Position numbers and translations under genes: made by a program
Part shown: piece after piece, positions 7,397-14,771 of the stretch
Numbering within the stretch: position 1 is the stretch's first letter
How the letters are laid out: every line of letters starts with the position of its first letter
From: Actinomycetes bacterium
GTDB lineage: Bacteria > Actinomycetota > Acidimicrobiia > Acidimicrobiales > Microtrichaceae
Reading direction: 5' to 3'
DNA length: 38,643 nucleotides
NCBI GenBank assembly: GCA_023389745.1
Contig: JAEWED010000240.1
Span: 1 to 38,643, forward strand
The notes under the pieces: generated by a model
Seen by the model: the letters and a program-made list of their open reading frames with translations, nothing else
Database searches by the model: none
What the model was told of the DNA's origin: nothing

Positions 7397-8938
7397 TCAG
7401 TTGATCCTGGCGGGGCCGGGGCGGGGTGGGTCCCGTCGGGTGACCGTGCCGACGGGGGTTGCCCGGGTGTTGGCCAGTCGGGGGTCGGTGTGCTCCATGC
7501 GCAGCGCGAGCAGTCGACGGGCCGAGTCGAAGAGCTGCGGGAGCCGCTCGGGGTCGCCGGCGACGTCGTGCAGCTCGCCGGGGTCGTCGACCAGGTCGTA
7601 GAGCAGCGGCGGCCAGTCAGCGCAGAACTGCACGTACTTGGAGCGCTCGTCGCGCAGGACCGAGATCGAGCACTGGTCCTGGCGCAGGCCGAACACGGTC
7701 TCGATCAGGTCCGACGTCGGGTCGCGGAAGTCGAACTCCAGGTGGACCGCGTCGCGCCAGCCGTTCGGGGCACCCGGTGTGTCATGGATCAGGAACGGCG
7801 CCAGCGAGGCACCGTCGCAGAACTCCGGCGTGGCCGCGCCGACCAGGTCGAGCAGCGTCGGGGTGACGTCGACGTTCTCGGTGAAGTCGTCGACGGTGCG
7901 GCCGGGTGTGGTGACCGCTGCCGGCCAGCGGACGATGAGCGGGATCCGGTAGCTCTGGTCGAAGAAGCCGAGCTTCTCGATGAGCCAGTGGTCGCCGAGC
8001 TGCTCGCCGTGGTCCGAGGTGAGCACCACCACGGTGTCGTCGGCCAGGCCGCGCTCGTCGAGCCCGTCGAGCAGCCGTCCGAGCTGGGCGTCGACCTCGG
8101 CGATCATGCCGTAGTAGGTGGCCCGCAGCTGTCGCTGGTCGAGCTCGTCGAGCGGTGACGGCACGACGCCCAGTGCGCCGGTCAGGAACGGGTGGACCGC
8201 ACCCTCGTCCCGTGGGGTCGGGTGCCGCACGGGGTCGTCGACCTCGGCCGGGTCGAACATGTCGTGGTACGGGGCCGGTGCCAGGTACGGCGGGTGCGGG
8301 CGCAGGTAGGACACGTGCGCGCACCACGGCTCGGCACCCGTGCCGTCGAGCCACTCGAGCACCTTGGTCGTCATGAACGCCGATTCGGTGTGCTCCGCCG
8401 CGTAGCGGGCGGGCCTCCAGGTCGCGCCACGTCCCTCGGGGATCGGGACGTCGGCCGGCTCGTAGATGTCACGGTGCTGCGAGGGACGTTCGTAACCCTG
8501 CTCCTCGAGCCAGTCGATCCACGCGCTGATGTCGTCGTCGAGCAGCACCCCGGGGCTGAAACCCGACATGGGCTGCTCATAGCTGGTGCGCCGAGGGTCT
8601 TGCTCGTCCAGCGTCGCCGGGTCGAGCGCGGTGTCGGAGTAGCCGAACAGCGTCGGGTCGTAGCCCTGGTCGCGCAGCATCCGGGGCAGCATCGGCAGCG
8701 AGTCCGCGAGCGGCGCACCGTTGCTGGTCACCCGGTGGTTCATCTGCCACAGGCCGGTGAGCAGCGATGCCCGCGCCGGCGCACACGGTGCGCAGTTGCT
8801 GAAGTGGTTGGTGAAGCGCACTCCCTCGGCGGCGAGGCGGTCCAGGTTGGGCGTGCGGACCACGGGGTGCCCGGCGGCGCCGAGGCAGTCGGCACGGAAC
8901 TGGTCGAGGGTGATCAGGAGGATGTTCGGGCGGCGCAC
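7397..8938 (-). CDS. Sulfatase / phosphonate monoester hydrolase family enzyme
   Basis: A 513-residue alkaline-phosphatase-superfamily enzyme. It begins RRPNILLITLDQFRADCLG (metal-ligand Asp12 and the DQxR variant typical of phosphonate monoester hydrolases and related sulfatases) and carries CAPARASLLTG, the formylglycine signature CxPxR with Cys52. Further metal-site motifs are present: TSDHGEQLGDH and a C-terminal region with LYDLVDDPGE. The cysteine must be converted to formylglycine by a modifying enzyme that is not in this window. No export signal is seen, so it is probably cytoplasmic. The start is the GTG at 8936-8938: a CAGACT hexamer lies exactly 6 bases upstream, whereas the GTG two codons earlier directly abuts it. 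It hydrolyses sulfate esters or phosphonate/phosphate diesters; the substrate is unknown. Confidence 0.88.
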   Translation of the reverse strand: MRRPNILLITLDQFRADCLGAAGHPVVRTPNLDRLAAEGVRFTNHFSNCAPCAPARASLLTGLWQMNHRVTSNGAPLADSLPMLPRMLRDQGYDPTLFGYSDTALDPATLDEQDPRRTSYEQPMSGFSPGVLLDDDISAWIDWLEEQGYERPSQHRDIYEPADVPIPEGRGATWRPARYAAEHTESAFMTTKVLEWLDGTGAEPWCAHVSYLRPHPPYLAPAPYHDMFDPAEVDDPVRHPTPRDEGAVHPFLTGALGVVPSPLDELDQRQLRATYYGMIAEVDAQLGRLLDGLDERGLADDTVVVLTSDHGEQLGDHWLIEKLGFFDQSYRIPLIVRWPAAVTTPGRTVDDFTENVDVTPTLLDLVGAATPEFCDGASLAPFLIHDTPGAPNGWRDAVHLEFDFRDPTSDLIETVFGLRQDQCSISVLRDERSKYVQFCADWPPLLYDLVDDPGELHDVAGDPERLPQLFDSARRLLALRMEHTDPRLANTRATPVGTVTRRDPPRPGPARIN

Positions 8939-8944
8939 CCGCAC

Positions 8945-8950
8945 AGTCTG
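8945..8950 (-). promoter_or_regulatory. -10 element of the sulfatase gene
   Basis: On the minus strand GACCAGACT is followed by 6 bases and GTG (8938). The same GACCAGACT-N6-start arrangement precedes the GH3 gene at 12333, so this is a recurring leaderless promoter form. Confidence 0.4.
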
Positions 8951-8980
8951 GTCGCCGGGTGGCGCGACCAGAGCAACGCG

Positions 8981-9000
8981 AACGAGAACACGTTCTCGTT
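8981..9000 (+). promoter_or_regulatory. KstR-like palindromic operator upstream of the amidohydrolase gene
   Basis: AACGAGAAC and GTTCTCGTT are perfect 9-bp arms around an AC spacer. The core AACNNGTT matches the published KstR consensus TNNAACNNGTTNNA, except that the outer T/A are G/C here. It covers the -35 and spacer region of the promoter whose -10 is at 9007-9012, and it lies in the gap between the divergent sulfatase and amidohydrolase genes. The same core with identical spacing occurs at 23740-23753. Confidence 0.75.
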
Positions 9001-9006
9001 TCCGGT

Positions 9007-9012
9007 TACCGT
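9007..9012 (+). promoter_or_regulatory. -10 element of the amidohydrolase gene
   Basis: TACCGT within GTTACCGT (9005-9012) is followed by 6 bases and ATG at 9019. The identical octamer, at the same distance from both palindrome centre and ATG, is found before the nitronate monooxygenase gene. Confidence 0.65.
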
Positions 9013-9018
9013 GTCCCG

Positions 9019-9888
9019 ATGGCCATGCCCTCCGGAATCGGCATCATCGATACGATGATGGACCTGCCCTTCGACGACGTGCGCTCGATCTACGAGTTCC
9101 TGATGCCGAACCTCAAGGACGAGGCGTCGAAGGAGGAGTTCGAGTTCCCCGCGCAGTACATGTTCAAGAAGGTGCCCGGTGCGATGGAGGCCGGCGAGGA
9201 CCCCGTCGCCCACACGCTGGCGATGATGGACCACCACGGCATCGACAAGGCGATGATCGGCTCCGGCGGCGAGAACCAGGTCCGCGCGCTGCGCGAGCAC
9301 CCCGACCGCTTCCTGCCGTCGATGGGTGTCGATCCCAACGACGGGATGAAGGCCGTCGAGGCGATCGTGCGGCAGTACGAGACGACCGGCCTGAAGGCCC
9401 TCGCCGGCTTCCCCGCCGGGTACAGCCCGCAGGTCCCGATCAACGACAAGCGCTGGTACCCGATCTACGCGAAGTGCGTCGAGCTCGACATCCCGGTGTT
9501 CATGTGCACCGGCGTGCCGGGCCCGCGGGTGCCGATGGCCTGCCAGAAGCCCGAGCTGCTCGACGAGGTGTGCTGGTTCTTCCCCGAGCTCACGATCGTG
9601 ATGCGACACGGCGCGGAGCCGTGGGAGGAGCTGGCCGTGAAGCTCATGCTGAAGTGGCCGAACCTGTACTACTCGACCTCTGCGTTCGCTCCCCGGTACT
9701 ACCCGCAGGCGATCATCGACTACGCGAACACCCGCGGCGCCGACAAGGTCCTCTACGGCGGCTACTTCCCGATGGGGCTCACCCTGGATCGCATCTTCTC
9801 GGAGCTGCCCGACGTGCCGTTCAAGGACGAGGTCTGGCCGAAGTTCCTGCGCGAGAACGCCCGCCGGGTCCTCAAGCTCGACGACTGA
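9019..9888 (+). CDS. Amidohydrolase-2 family protein lacking usual metal ligands
   Basis: A 289-residue TIM-barrel protein of the amidohydrolase-2 (ACMSD-like) family. It starts MAMPSGIGIIDTMMDLPFDD; the usual N-terminal metal motif DxHxH is replaced by DTMMD. The later histidine region is present as MRHGAEPWEE, but the catalytic-Asp motif (GSDYP in relatives) reads YGGYFPMGL. Sequences with these changes are common in actinomycetes as far as I recall, so it is a subfamily trait rather than decay. The ATG at 9019 is chosen because -10 and operator lie immediately upstream, although the frame is open further. Its job is unknown; the shared operator with the flavoprotein gene at 23775 suggests a role in catabolism of a lipid or steroid-like compound. 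Confidence 0.85.
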   Translation: MAMPSGIGIIDTMMDLPFDDVRSIYEFLMPNLKDEASKEEFEFPAQYMFKKVPGAMEAGEDPVAHTLAMMDHHGIDKAMIGSGGENQVRALREHPDRFLPSMGVDPNDGMKAVEAIVRQYETTGLKALAGFPAGYSPQVPINDKRWYPIYAKCVELDIPVFMCTGVPGPRVPMACQKPELLDEVCWFFPELTIVMRHGAEPWEELAVKLMLKWPNLYYSTSAFAPRYYPQAIIDYANTRGADKVLYGGYFPMGLTLDRIFSELPDVPFKDEVWPKFLRENARRVLKLDD

Positions 9889-9891
9889 TCG

Positions 9892-9909
9892 GCCCGCTCG
9901 TCAGCGGGC
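9892..9909. terminator. Hairpin between convergent genes
   Basis: GCCCGCT (9892-9898) pairs with AGCGGGC (9903-9909) around a 4-base loop. It lies at the convergent ends of the amidohydrolase and GH3 genes and includes the GH3 stop codon. There is no T-run, so termination is only plausible. Confidence 0.4.
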
Positions 9910-12333
9910 GGTGACCGTGGCCGTCGTCGCGACGATGTCGCGGGGACGGTGCACGACGACGTCGCCGGACAGGTCGAACGTCGCGCTCAGCGCGGGCTCG
10001 CCGGCGCAGCCGCCGACCTCGGCCCGGAAGGCGCCGGGCTCGCAGACGAACTCGAAGTCCTCGTCGTGGAACGCGAGTCGCGACGGGTGCAGCTCGAAGC
10101 GGACCGCGGCGGACTGCCCCGGTGCCAGCTCGACGCGCTCGAAGCCGACCAGGCGGCGGTCCGGCAGTGCGACCGACGCGACCAGGTCGCCCACGTAGAG
10201 CTGCACGACCTCGACGCCCGCTCGGGTGCCGGTGTTCGTCACGGTGACGTCGACGACCGTGGGCGTCGACGTGGTGCCCTCGGTGACGTCGAGCCCGGAG
10301 TACTCGAAGGTCGTGGTCGTCAGCCCGTACCCGAACGGGTGCAGGGGTGAGCTCGGCGAGTCGGTGTAGTCACCCCAGAACTGGCTGCGGTCGCCGCCGG
10401 CACGTTGCGCGTGGTGCACGGGGAGTTGCCCGACGTTTCGGGGCAGGCTCACCGGCAGACGTCCGCTCGGAGCGACGGCACCGAGCAGCACCTCGGCGAG
10501 CGCGGTGCCGCCCTCGATGCCGGGCAGCCAGGCGAGCAGCGTCGCCGTGCTGTGGCGCTCGACCTCGTCGAGGGTGTGCACGCGGCCCGACACCACGACG
10601 GCCACGGTCGGGGTGCCGGTGGCGTGCACCTCGCGCAGCAGGTCGAGCTGCACCCCGGTGAGGGACAGTGCGGTCGCGTCACGGGCTTCGCCGACGGTCG
10701 CGTCGGGGGTGAGGCCCGAGCGGCCGCCCACGCAGACCACCGCGACGTCCGCGTGGCGGGCGAGCGCGACGGCGGCAGCGATGCCAGTGCCGTCCTCGCC
10801 GTCAATGGCGCAGCCCTCGGCGTGCTCGACGCGCACCTCGCTGCCGAGCAACGCGGCGCGCAGCCCGCCGAGCGGCGTGACGATGTCGGGCAGGTGCGGG
10901 CCCGGCGCGAACGCGCCGCCGGACTGCGGCAGCAGCGCGGCCGCACTCGGATCGGCACCGGCGTCGGGGCCGTAGAGGATCTCGAGGTGCGCGGGGTAGT
11001 GGTAGTCGCCCTCGAGCAGGCGCGGGTCGTCGGCCGCCGGGCCGAGCACCGCGATCGAGCGGAGCGCCGTGGGGTCGAGGGGCAGCAGCGAGTCGGTGTT
11101 GGTGAGCAGCACCAGCGACTCGCGGGCGGCCCGGCGCGCGAGGTCGCGTCCGGCGCCGGTGCCGAAGGCCCGTGGCGCGGCGGCGACGTCGACGTAGGGC
11201 GATTCGAACAGGCCCAGGTTGAACTTGTGGCGCAGCACGCGCCGCACGGACAGGTCGACGACCGCCTCGGGCACGATGCCGGCCTCGACGAGCGGCGGCA
11301 GCTGGGCGAAGCAGTCCGAGGCCGGCAGCTCCTGGTCGAGTCCGGCGAGCAGCGCCTTGGCCGCGGCGACCGCCTTGTTGGGGGCGACCCGGTGGTGCGT
11401 CACCAGCAGGTCGACCGAGAAGTAGTCGGCCACCACCGTGCCGTCGAAGCCGAGCTCGTCACGCAGCAGGTCGGTGAGCAGCGCTCGCGACGCCGCGGGT
11501 GCGAGCCCGTCGATCGAGGCGTAGGAGTTCATGACCGATGCCAGGCCGCCGTCGCGGATCGCTGCGGCGAACGGCTCGGCGTACACCTCTCGCAGCTCGC
11601 GTGAGCCGAGGTGGACCGGTGCGTGGTTGCGGCCGCCGTCGGACGCGCCGTAGCCGAGGAAGTGCTTGGCGGTGGCGAGCACGCCGCGGCGCAGGTGCGC
11701 ACGTCCCTCGTCACCCGGTTCGCTGTCGTGTGCCGCGGCCTGCAGGCCGCGCACGAACGCCGCGCCGAGGGTGCCGACGAGCACCGGGTCCTCGCCGTAG
11801 GTCTCCTCGACGCGACCCCAGCGTGGGTCGCGGGCGACGTCGAGCACCGGGGCGAGCGCCTGGCGAGCGCCGACGGCCAGCAGCTCGCCACGGATGTGGT
11901 CCGCCACGTCGTGCACCAGGTCCGGGTCCCAGGTCGCGGCGAGCCCGATCGCCTGGGGGAACTGCACGGCGTCGCGGGCGCAGAAGCCGCCGACGGCCTC
12001 CTCGTGCACGATCGCGGGGATGCCCAGCCGGGTCTCGGTGACGAGCCAGTGCTGGATGTCGTTGTGCAGCCGGGCGAGGCCCTCGGGGCGCAGGCCGGTC
12101 GAGGCCGCGATGCGGGTGACCTGTCCGGCGCCGTGCGCCATGATCTCGGCGGCAGCAGCGGGGGAGAAGGCGTCGTCGCGGACCAGTCCGGTCGACCAGA
12201 CCCCGCCGAGCTGGGCGAGCTTCTCGGCCAGGGTCATCCGCGCCACGAGATGCTCGACGCGCTCCTCGGTCGGCAGGGACGCGTCCAGGTGCGCAGCGGG
12301 CGGTTCGCCGGGGCTCGTAGGGGGCGGGGTCAT
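9901..12333 (-). CDS. Glycoside hydrolase family 3 beta-glycosidase
   Basis: An 810-residue GH3 enzyme with the standard three parts: an N-terminal TIM barrel (ARMTLAEKLAQLGG, ARDPRWGRVEETYGEDP, KHFLGYG), a second alpha/beta sandwich domain (SLVLLTN, AVLGPAAD), and a C-terminal fibronectin-III-like domain (VTNTGTRAGVEVVQLYVGD). The nucleophile position is Asp303 in VVADYFSVD, where most members have SDW. No signal peptide is seen, so it probably acts in the cytoplasm on imported oligosaccharides or glycosides. GH3 enzymes remove beta-glucosyl, beta-xylosyl or related residues by a retaining mechanism; the motifs do not tell which. ATG at 12331-12333 is preceded by CAGACT-N6. The gene follows the EamA transporter gene by 31 bases and may be partly co-transcribed. 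Confidence 0.92.
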   Translation of the reverse strand: MTPPPTSPGEPPAAHLDASLPTEERVEHLVARMTLAEKLAQLGGVWSTGLVRDDAFSPAAAAEIMAHGAGQVTRIAASTGLRPEGLARLHNDIQHWLVTETRLGIPAIVHEEAVGGFCARDAVQFPQAIGLAATWDPDLVHDVADHIRGELLAVGARQALAPVLDVARDPRWGRVEETYGEDPVLVGTLGAAFVRGLQAAAHDSEPGDEGRAHLRRGVLATAKHFLGYGASDGGRNHAPVHLGSRELREVYAEPFAAAIRDGGLASVMNSYASIDGLAPAASRALLTDLLRDELGFDGTVVADYFSVDLLVTHHRVAPNKAVAAAKALLAGLDQELPASDCFAQLPPLVEAGIVPEAVVDLSVRRVLRHKFNLGLFESPYVDVAAAPRAFGTGAGRDLARRAARESLVLLTNTDSLLPLDPTALRSIAVLGPAADDPRLLEGDYHYPAHLEILYGPDAGADPSAAALLPQSGGAFAPGPHLPDIVTPLGGLRAALLGSEVRVEHAEGCAIDGEDGTGIAAAVALARHADVAVVCVGGRSGLTPDATVGEARDATALSLTGVQLDLLREVHATGTPTVAVVVSGRVHTLDEVERHSTATLLAWLPGIEGGTALAEVLLGAVAPSGRLPVSLPRNVGQLPVHHAQRAGGDRSQFWGDYTDSPSSPLHPFGYGLTTTTFEYSGLDVTEGTTSTPTVVDVTVTNTGTRAGVEVVQLYVGDLVASVALPDRRLVGFERVELAPGQSAAVRFELHPSRLAFHDEDFEFVCEPGAFRAEVGGCAGEPALSATFDLSGDVVVHRPRDIVATTATVTAR

Positions 12334-12339
12334 GGCAGC

Positions 12340-12345
12340 AGTCTG
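12340..12345 (-). promoter_or_regulatory. -10 element of the GH3 gene
   Basis: The minus strand reads GACCAGACT, then 6 bases, then ATG (12333). This matches the sulfatase promoter and gives the GH3 gene its own leaderless start inside the gap after the transporter gene. Confidence 0.4.
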
Positions 12346-12364
12346 GTCCAGGGGGCGTCCCCGC

Positions 12365-13333
12365 TCACGGAGCAGGTTCGGTCGCTTCGGCAGTGTCGAC
12401 GGCTCCGGGCCCGGACCGGGAATCGCCGACGATCACCGCGGCGAGGGCCAGCAGGACCGTCACGATGCCGACGACCTGGATCGCCGCGACGCGTTGGTCG
12501 AGGAACACCGCCGCCGAGGCGGTGGCCACGACCGGCAGCGCCAGGGTGATGAGGGCCGAGGTGACCAGAGTCGTGTGGTTGTGCGCCCAGTTGATGAGGA
12601 TGTGGCCCGAACCCGGCACCAGCACGATCGCGAGGATCAGGAGCGAGGTCGACGCATCGAGTCGACCGGCGGCGGTGAACAGCTCACCGGTGGCGAGCGC
12701 GATGGGCGCCACGACCACGAACGCGACGATGTTGATGACGGTCATGTACTCGAGCGTGTCGAGCTGCTCGCGGGCCTTCTTCGAGGCGATGAAGTACCAG
12801 GCCCACGCGATCAGCGCGAGCACCGCCATGACGTCGCCGGTGATGCTGCCGCTCGCTCCGCGTGAGGTGCCGAAGGCGACCAGGGCGACCCCGATCGTCG
12901 CGACGACCGCGCAGACGACGTGTCGCGGGCGGATCCGCTCGCCGAACATCACCGCGGCGAACGCCATGATCGCCAGGGGCTGCAGCGCGCTGATCGTCGT
13001 CGCGTTCGCGACGCTGGTGAGCTGCAGCGCGGCGAAGAAGGTGGCGACGTTCAGGCCGAAGGCGACGCCGCCCGCTCCGCCGAGCCGGAAGGAGCGTCGC
13101 CCGAGGCGGCCGCCGCGCGCGTAGAGCACCGCGACGTACAGCAGGGCGCCGAGCAGCAGCCGATAGAACGACAGCGCGATGCCCGACATGTCGACCGCTG
13201 CGATGATCGTGTTGCCCAGGCCCCAGACGGTCACCGCCACGACCGCCGCGAGGACTCCCGCGGGCGAGGACCCCGGCGCAGGCGCCGGCGTCGCTGGCGC
13301 AGCGGGTGCGGGTCCGGTCGGCGGGGTGGTCAC
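12365..13333 (-). CDS. EamA/DMT-family transporter
   Basis: A 322-residue drug/metabolite transporter with a Pro/Ala-rich cytoplasmic N-tail of about 25 residues, then ten hydrophobic spans arranged as two EamA repeats (first repeat from LAAVVAVTVWGLGNTIIAA, second from GDVMAVLALIAWAWYFIASKKAR). Such proteins export or import small metabolites such as amino acids or sugars across the inner membrane; the substrate cannot be read from sequence. The GTG at 13331-13333 fits a TACCCT-N6-GTG leaderless promoter. It is divergent from the ArsC-family gene with 68 bases between them, so two promoters lie back to back. Confidence 0.88.
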   Translation of the reverse strand: MTTPPTGPAPAAPATPAPAPGSSPAGVLAAVVAVTVWGLGNTIIAAVDMSGIALSFYRLLLGALLYVAVLYARGGRLGRRSFRLGGAGGVAFGLNVATFFAALQLTSVANATTISALQPLAIMAFAAVMFGERIRPRHVVCAVVATIGVALVAFGTSRGASGSITGDVMAVLALIAWAWYFIASKKAREQLDTLEYMTVINIVAFVVVAPIALATGELFTAAGRLDASTSLLILAIVLVPGSGHILINWAHNHTTLVTSALITLALPVVATASAAVFLDQRVAAIQVVGIVTVLLALAAVIVGDSRSGPGAVDTAEATEPAP

Positions 13334-13339
13334 CGTCCG

Positions 13340-13345
13340 AGGGTA
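13340..13345 (-). promoter_or_regulatory. -10 element of the EamA transporter gene
   Basis: TACCCT on the minus strand, 6 bases before GTG at 13333. It fits TANNNT and the leaderless spacing used elsewhere in the window. Confidence 0.5.
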
Positions 13346-13388
13346 GGAGCGAGCTGCAGGGGGCGTCAGGTCGGTTCCGGCCCTGCGA

Positions 13389-13394
13389 TAGGTT
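13389..13394 (+). promoter_or_regulatory. -10 element of the ArsC-family gene
   Basis: TAGGTT followed by 7 bases and ATG at 13402; no Shine-Dalgarno sequence is present. The same hexamer serves the acyl-CoA dehydrogenase pair. Confidence 0.5.
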
Positions 13395-13401
13395 CGACCG
13401 C

Positions 13402-13764
13402 ATGGCCGACGTCGTGATCTTCCACAACCCCAACTGCAGCACCTCGAAGTACGCCGTGGGCGTGGCCGACGACTTGGGCGTCGACTACGAGATCGTGAAG
13501 TACATGCTGAAGTCCGAGCGCCCGGACCGCGCCGCGATCACCCGTCTCGTCGAGCAGATCGAGGACCCGGTGACCGACCTGGTACGACGCGACGCCAACT
13601 TCGCCAAGCTCGGGCTGACCGACGCGGATGTCGAGATCGCGGAGCAGGTCATCGACGTGCTCGAGGCGAATCCGCAGCTGCTGCAGCGACCGATCCTGGT
13701 GAAGGACGGACGGGCCATCATCGGCCGCCCCAAGGACCGGGTGCCGGCCTTCCTCGAAGGGTGA
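13402..13764 (+). CDS. arsC: ArsC-family reductase-like protein
   Basis: A 120-residue thioredoxin-fold protein of the ArsC/Spx superfamily. The N-terminal strand and active-site loop read VVIFHNPNCSTSK, with Cys12 at the position of the catalytic cysteine of plasmid-type (R773) arsenate reductase. The conserved RRDANFAKLGL and RPILVKDGRAIIGRP segments carry the arginines that bind the oxyanion in that family. It would reduce arsenate to arsenite with glutaredoxin or mycothiol/mycoredoxin. It is shorter than the 141-residue enzyme, and no arsenite pump or ArsR gene is adjacent, so a general thiol-redox role is possible. The ATG follows TAGGTT-N7. Confidence 0.83.
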   Translation: MADVVIFHNPNCSTSKYAVGVADDLGVDYEIVKYMLKSERPDRAAITRLVEQIEDPVTDLVRRDANFAKLGLTDADVEIAEQVIDVLEANPQLLQRPILVKDGRAIIGRPKDRVPAFLEG

Positions 13765-13789
13765 GCCTGCCGGCCTGAGCCCGCCGGCC
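13762..13789 (+). repeat. 14-bp tandem repeat beginning at the stop codon
   Basis: TGAGCCTGCCGGCC (13762-13775) is followed directly by TGAGCCCGCCGGCC (13776-13789), one mismatch. The first TGA is the stop codon of the ArsC-family gene. Confidence 0.85.
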
Positions 13790-13835
13790 GGGGCCTGGGG
13801 CTGACCGCTCGTTCTGCGACAAGACCGGGCGGGCC

Positions 13836-13855
13836 GGCGTCAAGAAGGCGTCAAG
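13836..13855 (+). promoter_or_regulatory. Candidate KdpE box upstream of the kdp operon
   Basis: GGCGTCAAG occurs twice in direct orientation (13836-13844 and 13847-13855), starts exactly 11 bp apart, about 40 bp before the first gene of the kdp operon. One-turn-phased direct repeats are the usual target of OmpR/PhoB-family response regulators such as KdpE, encoded at the end of this operon. Autoregulation is inferred. Confidence 0.6.
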
Positions 13856-13894
13856 GGCCTGTCTTCTGGCGCGTCGACGGCGTACGACGGAGAC

Positions 13895-14515
13895 ATGACC
13901 TCCGTCGGACTCCTGGTCGCTGCCACCGCAGGCGGCTGGCGCGGTGCACTCACCGTGCTCGCGACGCTCGCGCTCGTCGGTGGCAGCTTCGTCGTCGTCG
14001 AGCTCGTCGACCGGCGCAGTCCACCTCACCGAGCGGCGGCGCCCCACCGGCGCGCCCCGGTCGATCTCGGTGGCGCCGACGAACGGCCCGCGGACGACGT
14101 GTGGCCGCTTCGGCGTGCCCCGGGCGCGGATCGCCACGCGCGCCGCCCGACACGTCCGACGCGCACCCGCTCGATCGAGGCGGGTGTCGGCGGTCTCGTC
14201 GTCGCCGTCGCGGTCGCCGCCGCGCTGAGCCCGCTGCGCTCGCACATCGGCCAGGCCCCGGCGGCGTTGTCGCTCGTGCTCGTCGTGATCGGCGCCGCCG
14301 CGCTCGGCGGGCGGGTCGCCGCCGCGGTCACCTCGGCCGGCGCCGCGCTCGCGTTCAACTTCTTCCACGTGCCGCCGCTGCACAGCTTCCACATCGCCGC
14401 CACGGCGTCGGTGGTGACGAGCGTGCTCATGATCGCCGTGGGGGTCGCGGTCGGCGAGCTCGCGGTCAGGAACGCCCGGGACCGCTCGGGCCCTACAGAG
14501 GGAGCAACCAGTTGA
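13895..14515 (+). CDS. Stand-alone DUF4118 membrane protein, first gene of the kdp operon
   Basis: A 206-residue protein. Residues 1-38 contain one hydrophobic segment; residues 40-90 are a Pro/Arg-rich linker; from about residue 90 there are four hydrophobic spans with NFFHVPPLHSFHI, closely resembling the DUF4118 membrane domain of KdpD (FDFFFVPP in relatives). It has no kinase parts. CGGAGAC before the ATG gives a ribosome site with short spacing. Its stop overlaps the TTG start of the next gene. KdpD downstream has its own DUF4118 region, so this is an extra copy; it may join or modulate the K+ sensor, but no function is proven. The linker is unusual and the true start could be further downstream. 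Confidence 0.72.
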   Translation: MTSVGLLVAATAGGWRGALTVLATLALVGGSFVVVELVDRRSPPHRAAAPHRRAPVDLGGADERPADDVWPLRRAPGADRHARRPTRPTRTRSIEAGVGGLVVAVAVAAALSPLRSHIGQAPAALSLVLVVIGAAALGGRVAAAVTSAGAALAFNFFHVPPLHSFHIAATASVVTSVLMIAVGVAVGELAVRNARDRSGPTEGATS

Positions 14516-14673
14516 GAGACCTGCTGGTGGTCGTGTTGGTGGGCGGGTTCTTCGCCGTGTGCGTCGCCTATGTGGCGCTGTGCGATCGGATCGTCGGACC
14601 CGATGCGGTCGACGCCGAGTCGGCGCCCGAGCAAACGCCTGACTCGGTGCCCGCGTCGGAGGTGGCCTCGTGA
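14512..14673 (+). CDS. Small (53 aa) membrane protein of the kdp operon
   Basis: This short gene starts with TTG at 14512, overlapping the TGA of the DUF4118 gene, with AGGGAG about 9 bases upstream. It encodes one transmembrane helix (LLVVVLVGGFFAVCVAYVALC) followed by DRIVGPD and a 25-residue acidic, Ser/Pro-rich tail. Its stop overlaps the kdpF start (TGATG). Similar small proteins occur before kdpF in other actinomycetes as far as I recall, without a known role; an accessory subunit of the pump is conceivable. Strict overlap on both sides and codon bias make it a real gene. Confidence 0.75.
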   Translation: MRDLLVVVLVGGFFAVCVAYVALCDRIVGPDAVDAESAPEQTPDSVPASEVAS

Positions 14674-14771
14674 TGCTCGCCGTGCAGTGGCAGGACGTGG
14701 CCGGGCTCGTGCTCGCCGTGTCCGCACTCGTCTACCTGGTCGTCGTCCTGATCTTCCCGGAGAAGTTCTGA
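14673..14771 (+). CDS. kdpF: KdpF, small subunit of the K+-transporting ATPase
   Basis: A 32-residue single-span peptide: after MLAVQWQDVA comes a hydrophobic helix, ending in the hallmark FPEKF. In other bacteria KdpF stabilises the KdpABC complex in the membrane. The ATG overlaps the previous stop (TGATG at 14671-14675), and its own TGA overlaps the kdpA ATG at 14771, so translation is probably coupled. Confidence 0.93.
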   Translation: MLAVQWQDVAGLVLAVSALVYLVVVLIFPEKF

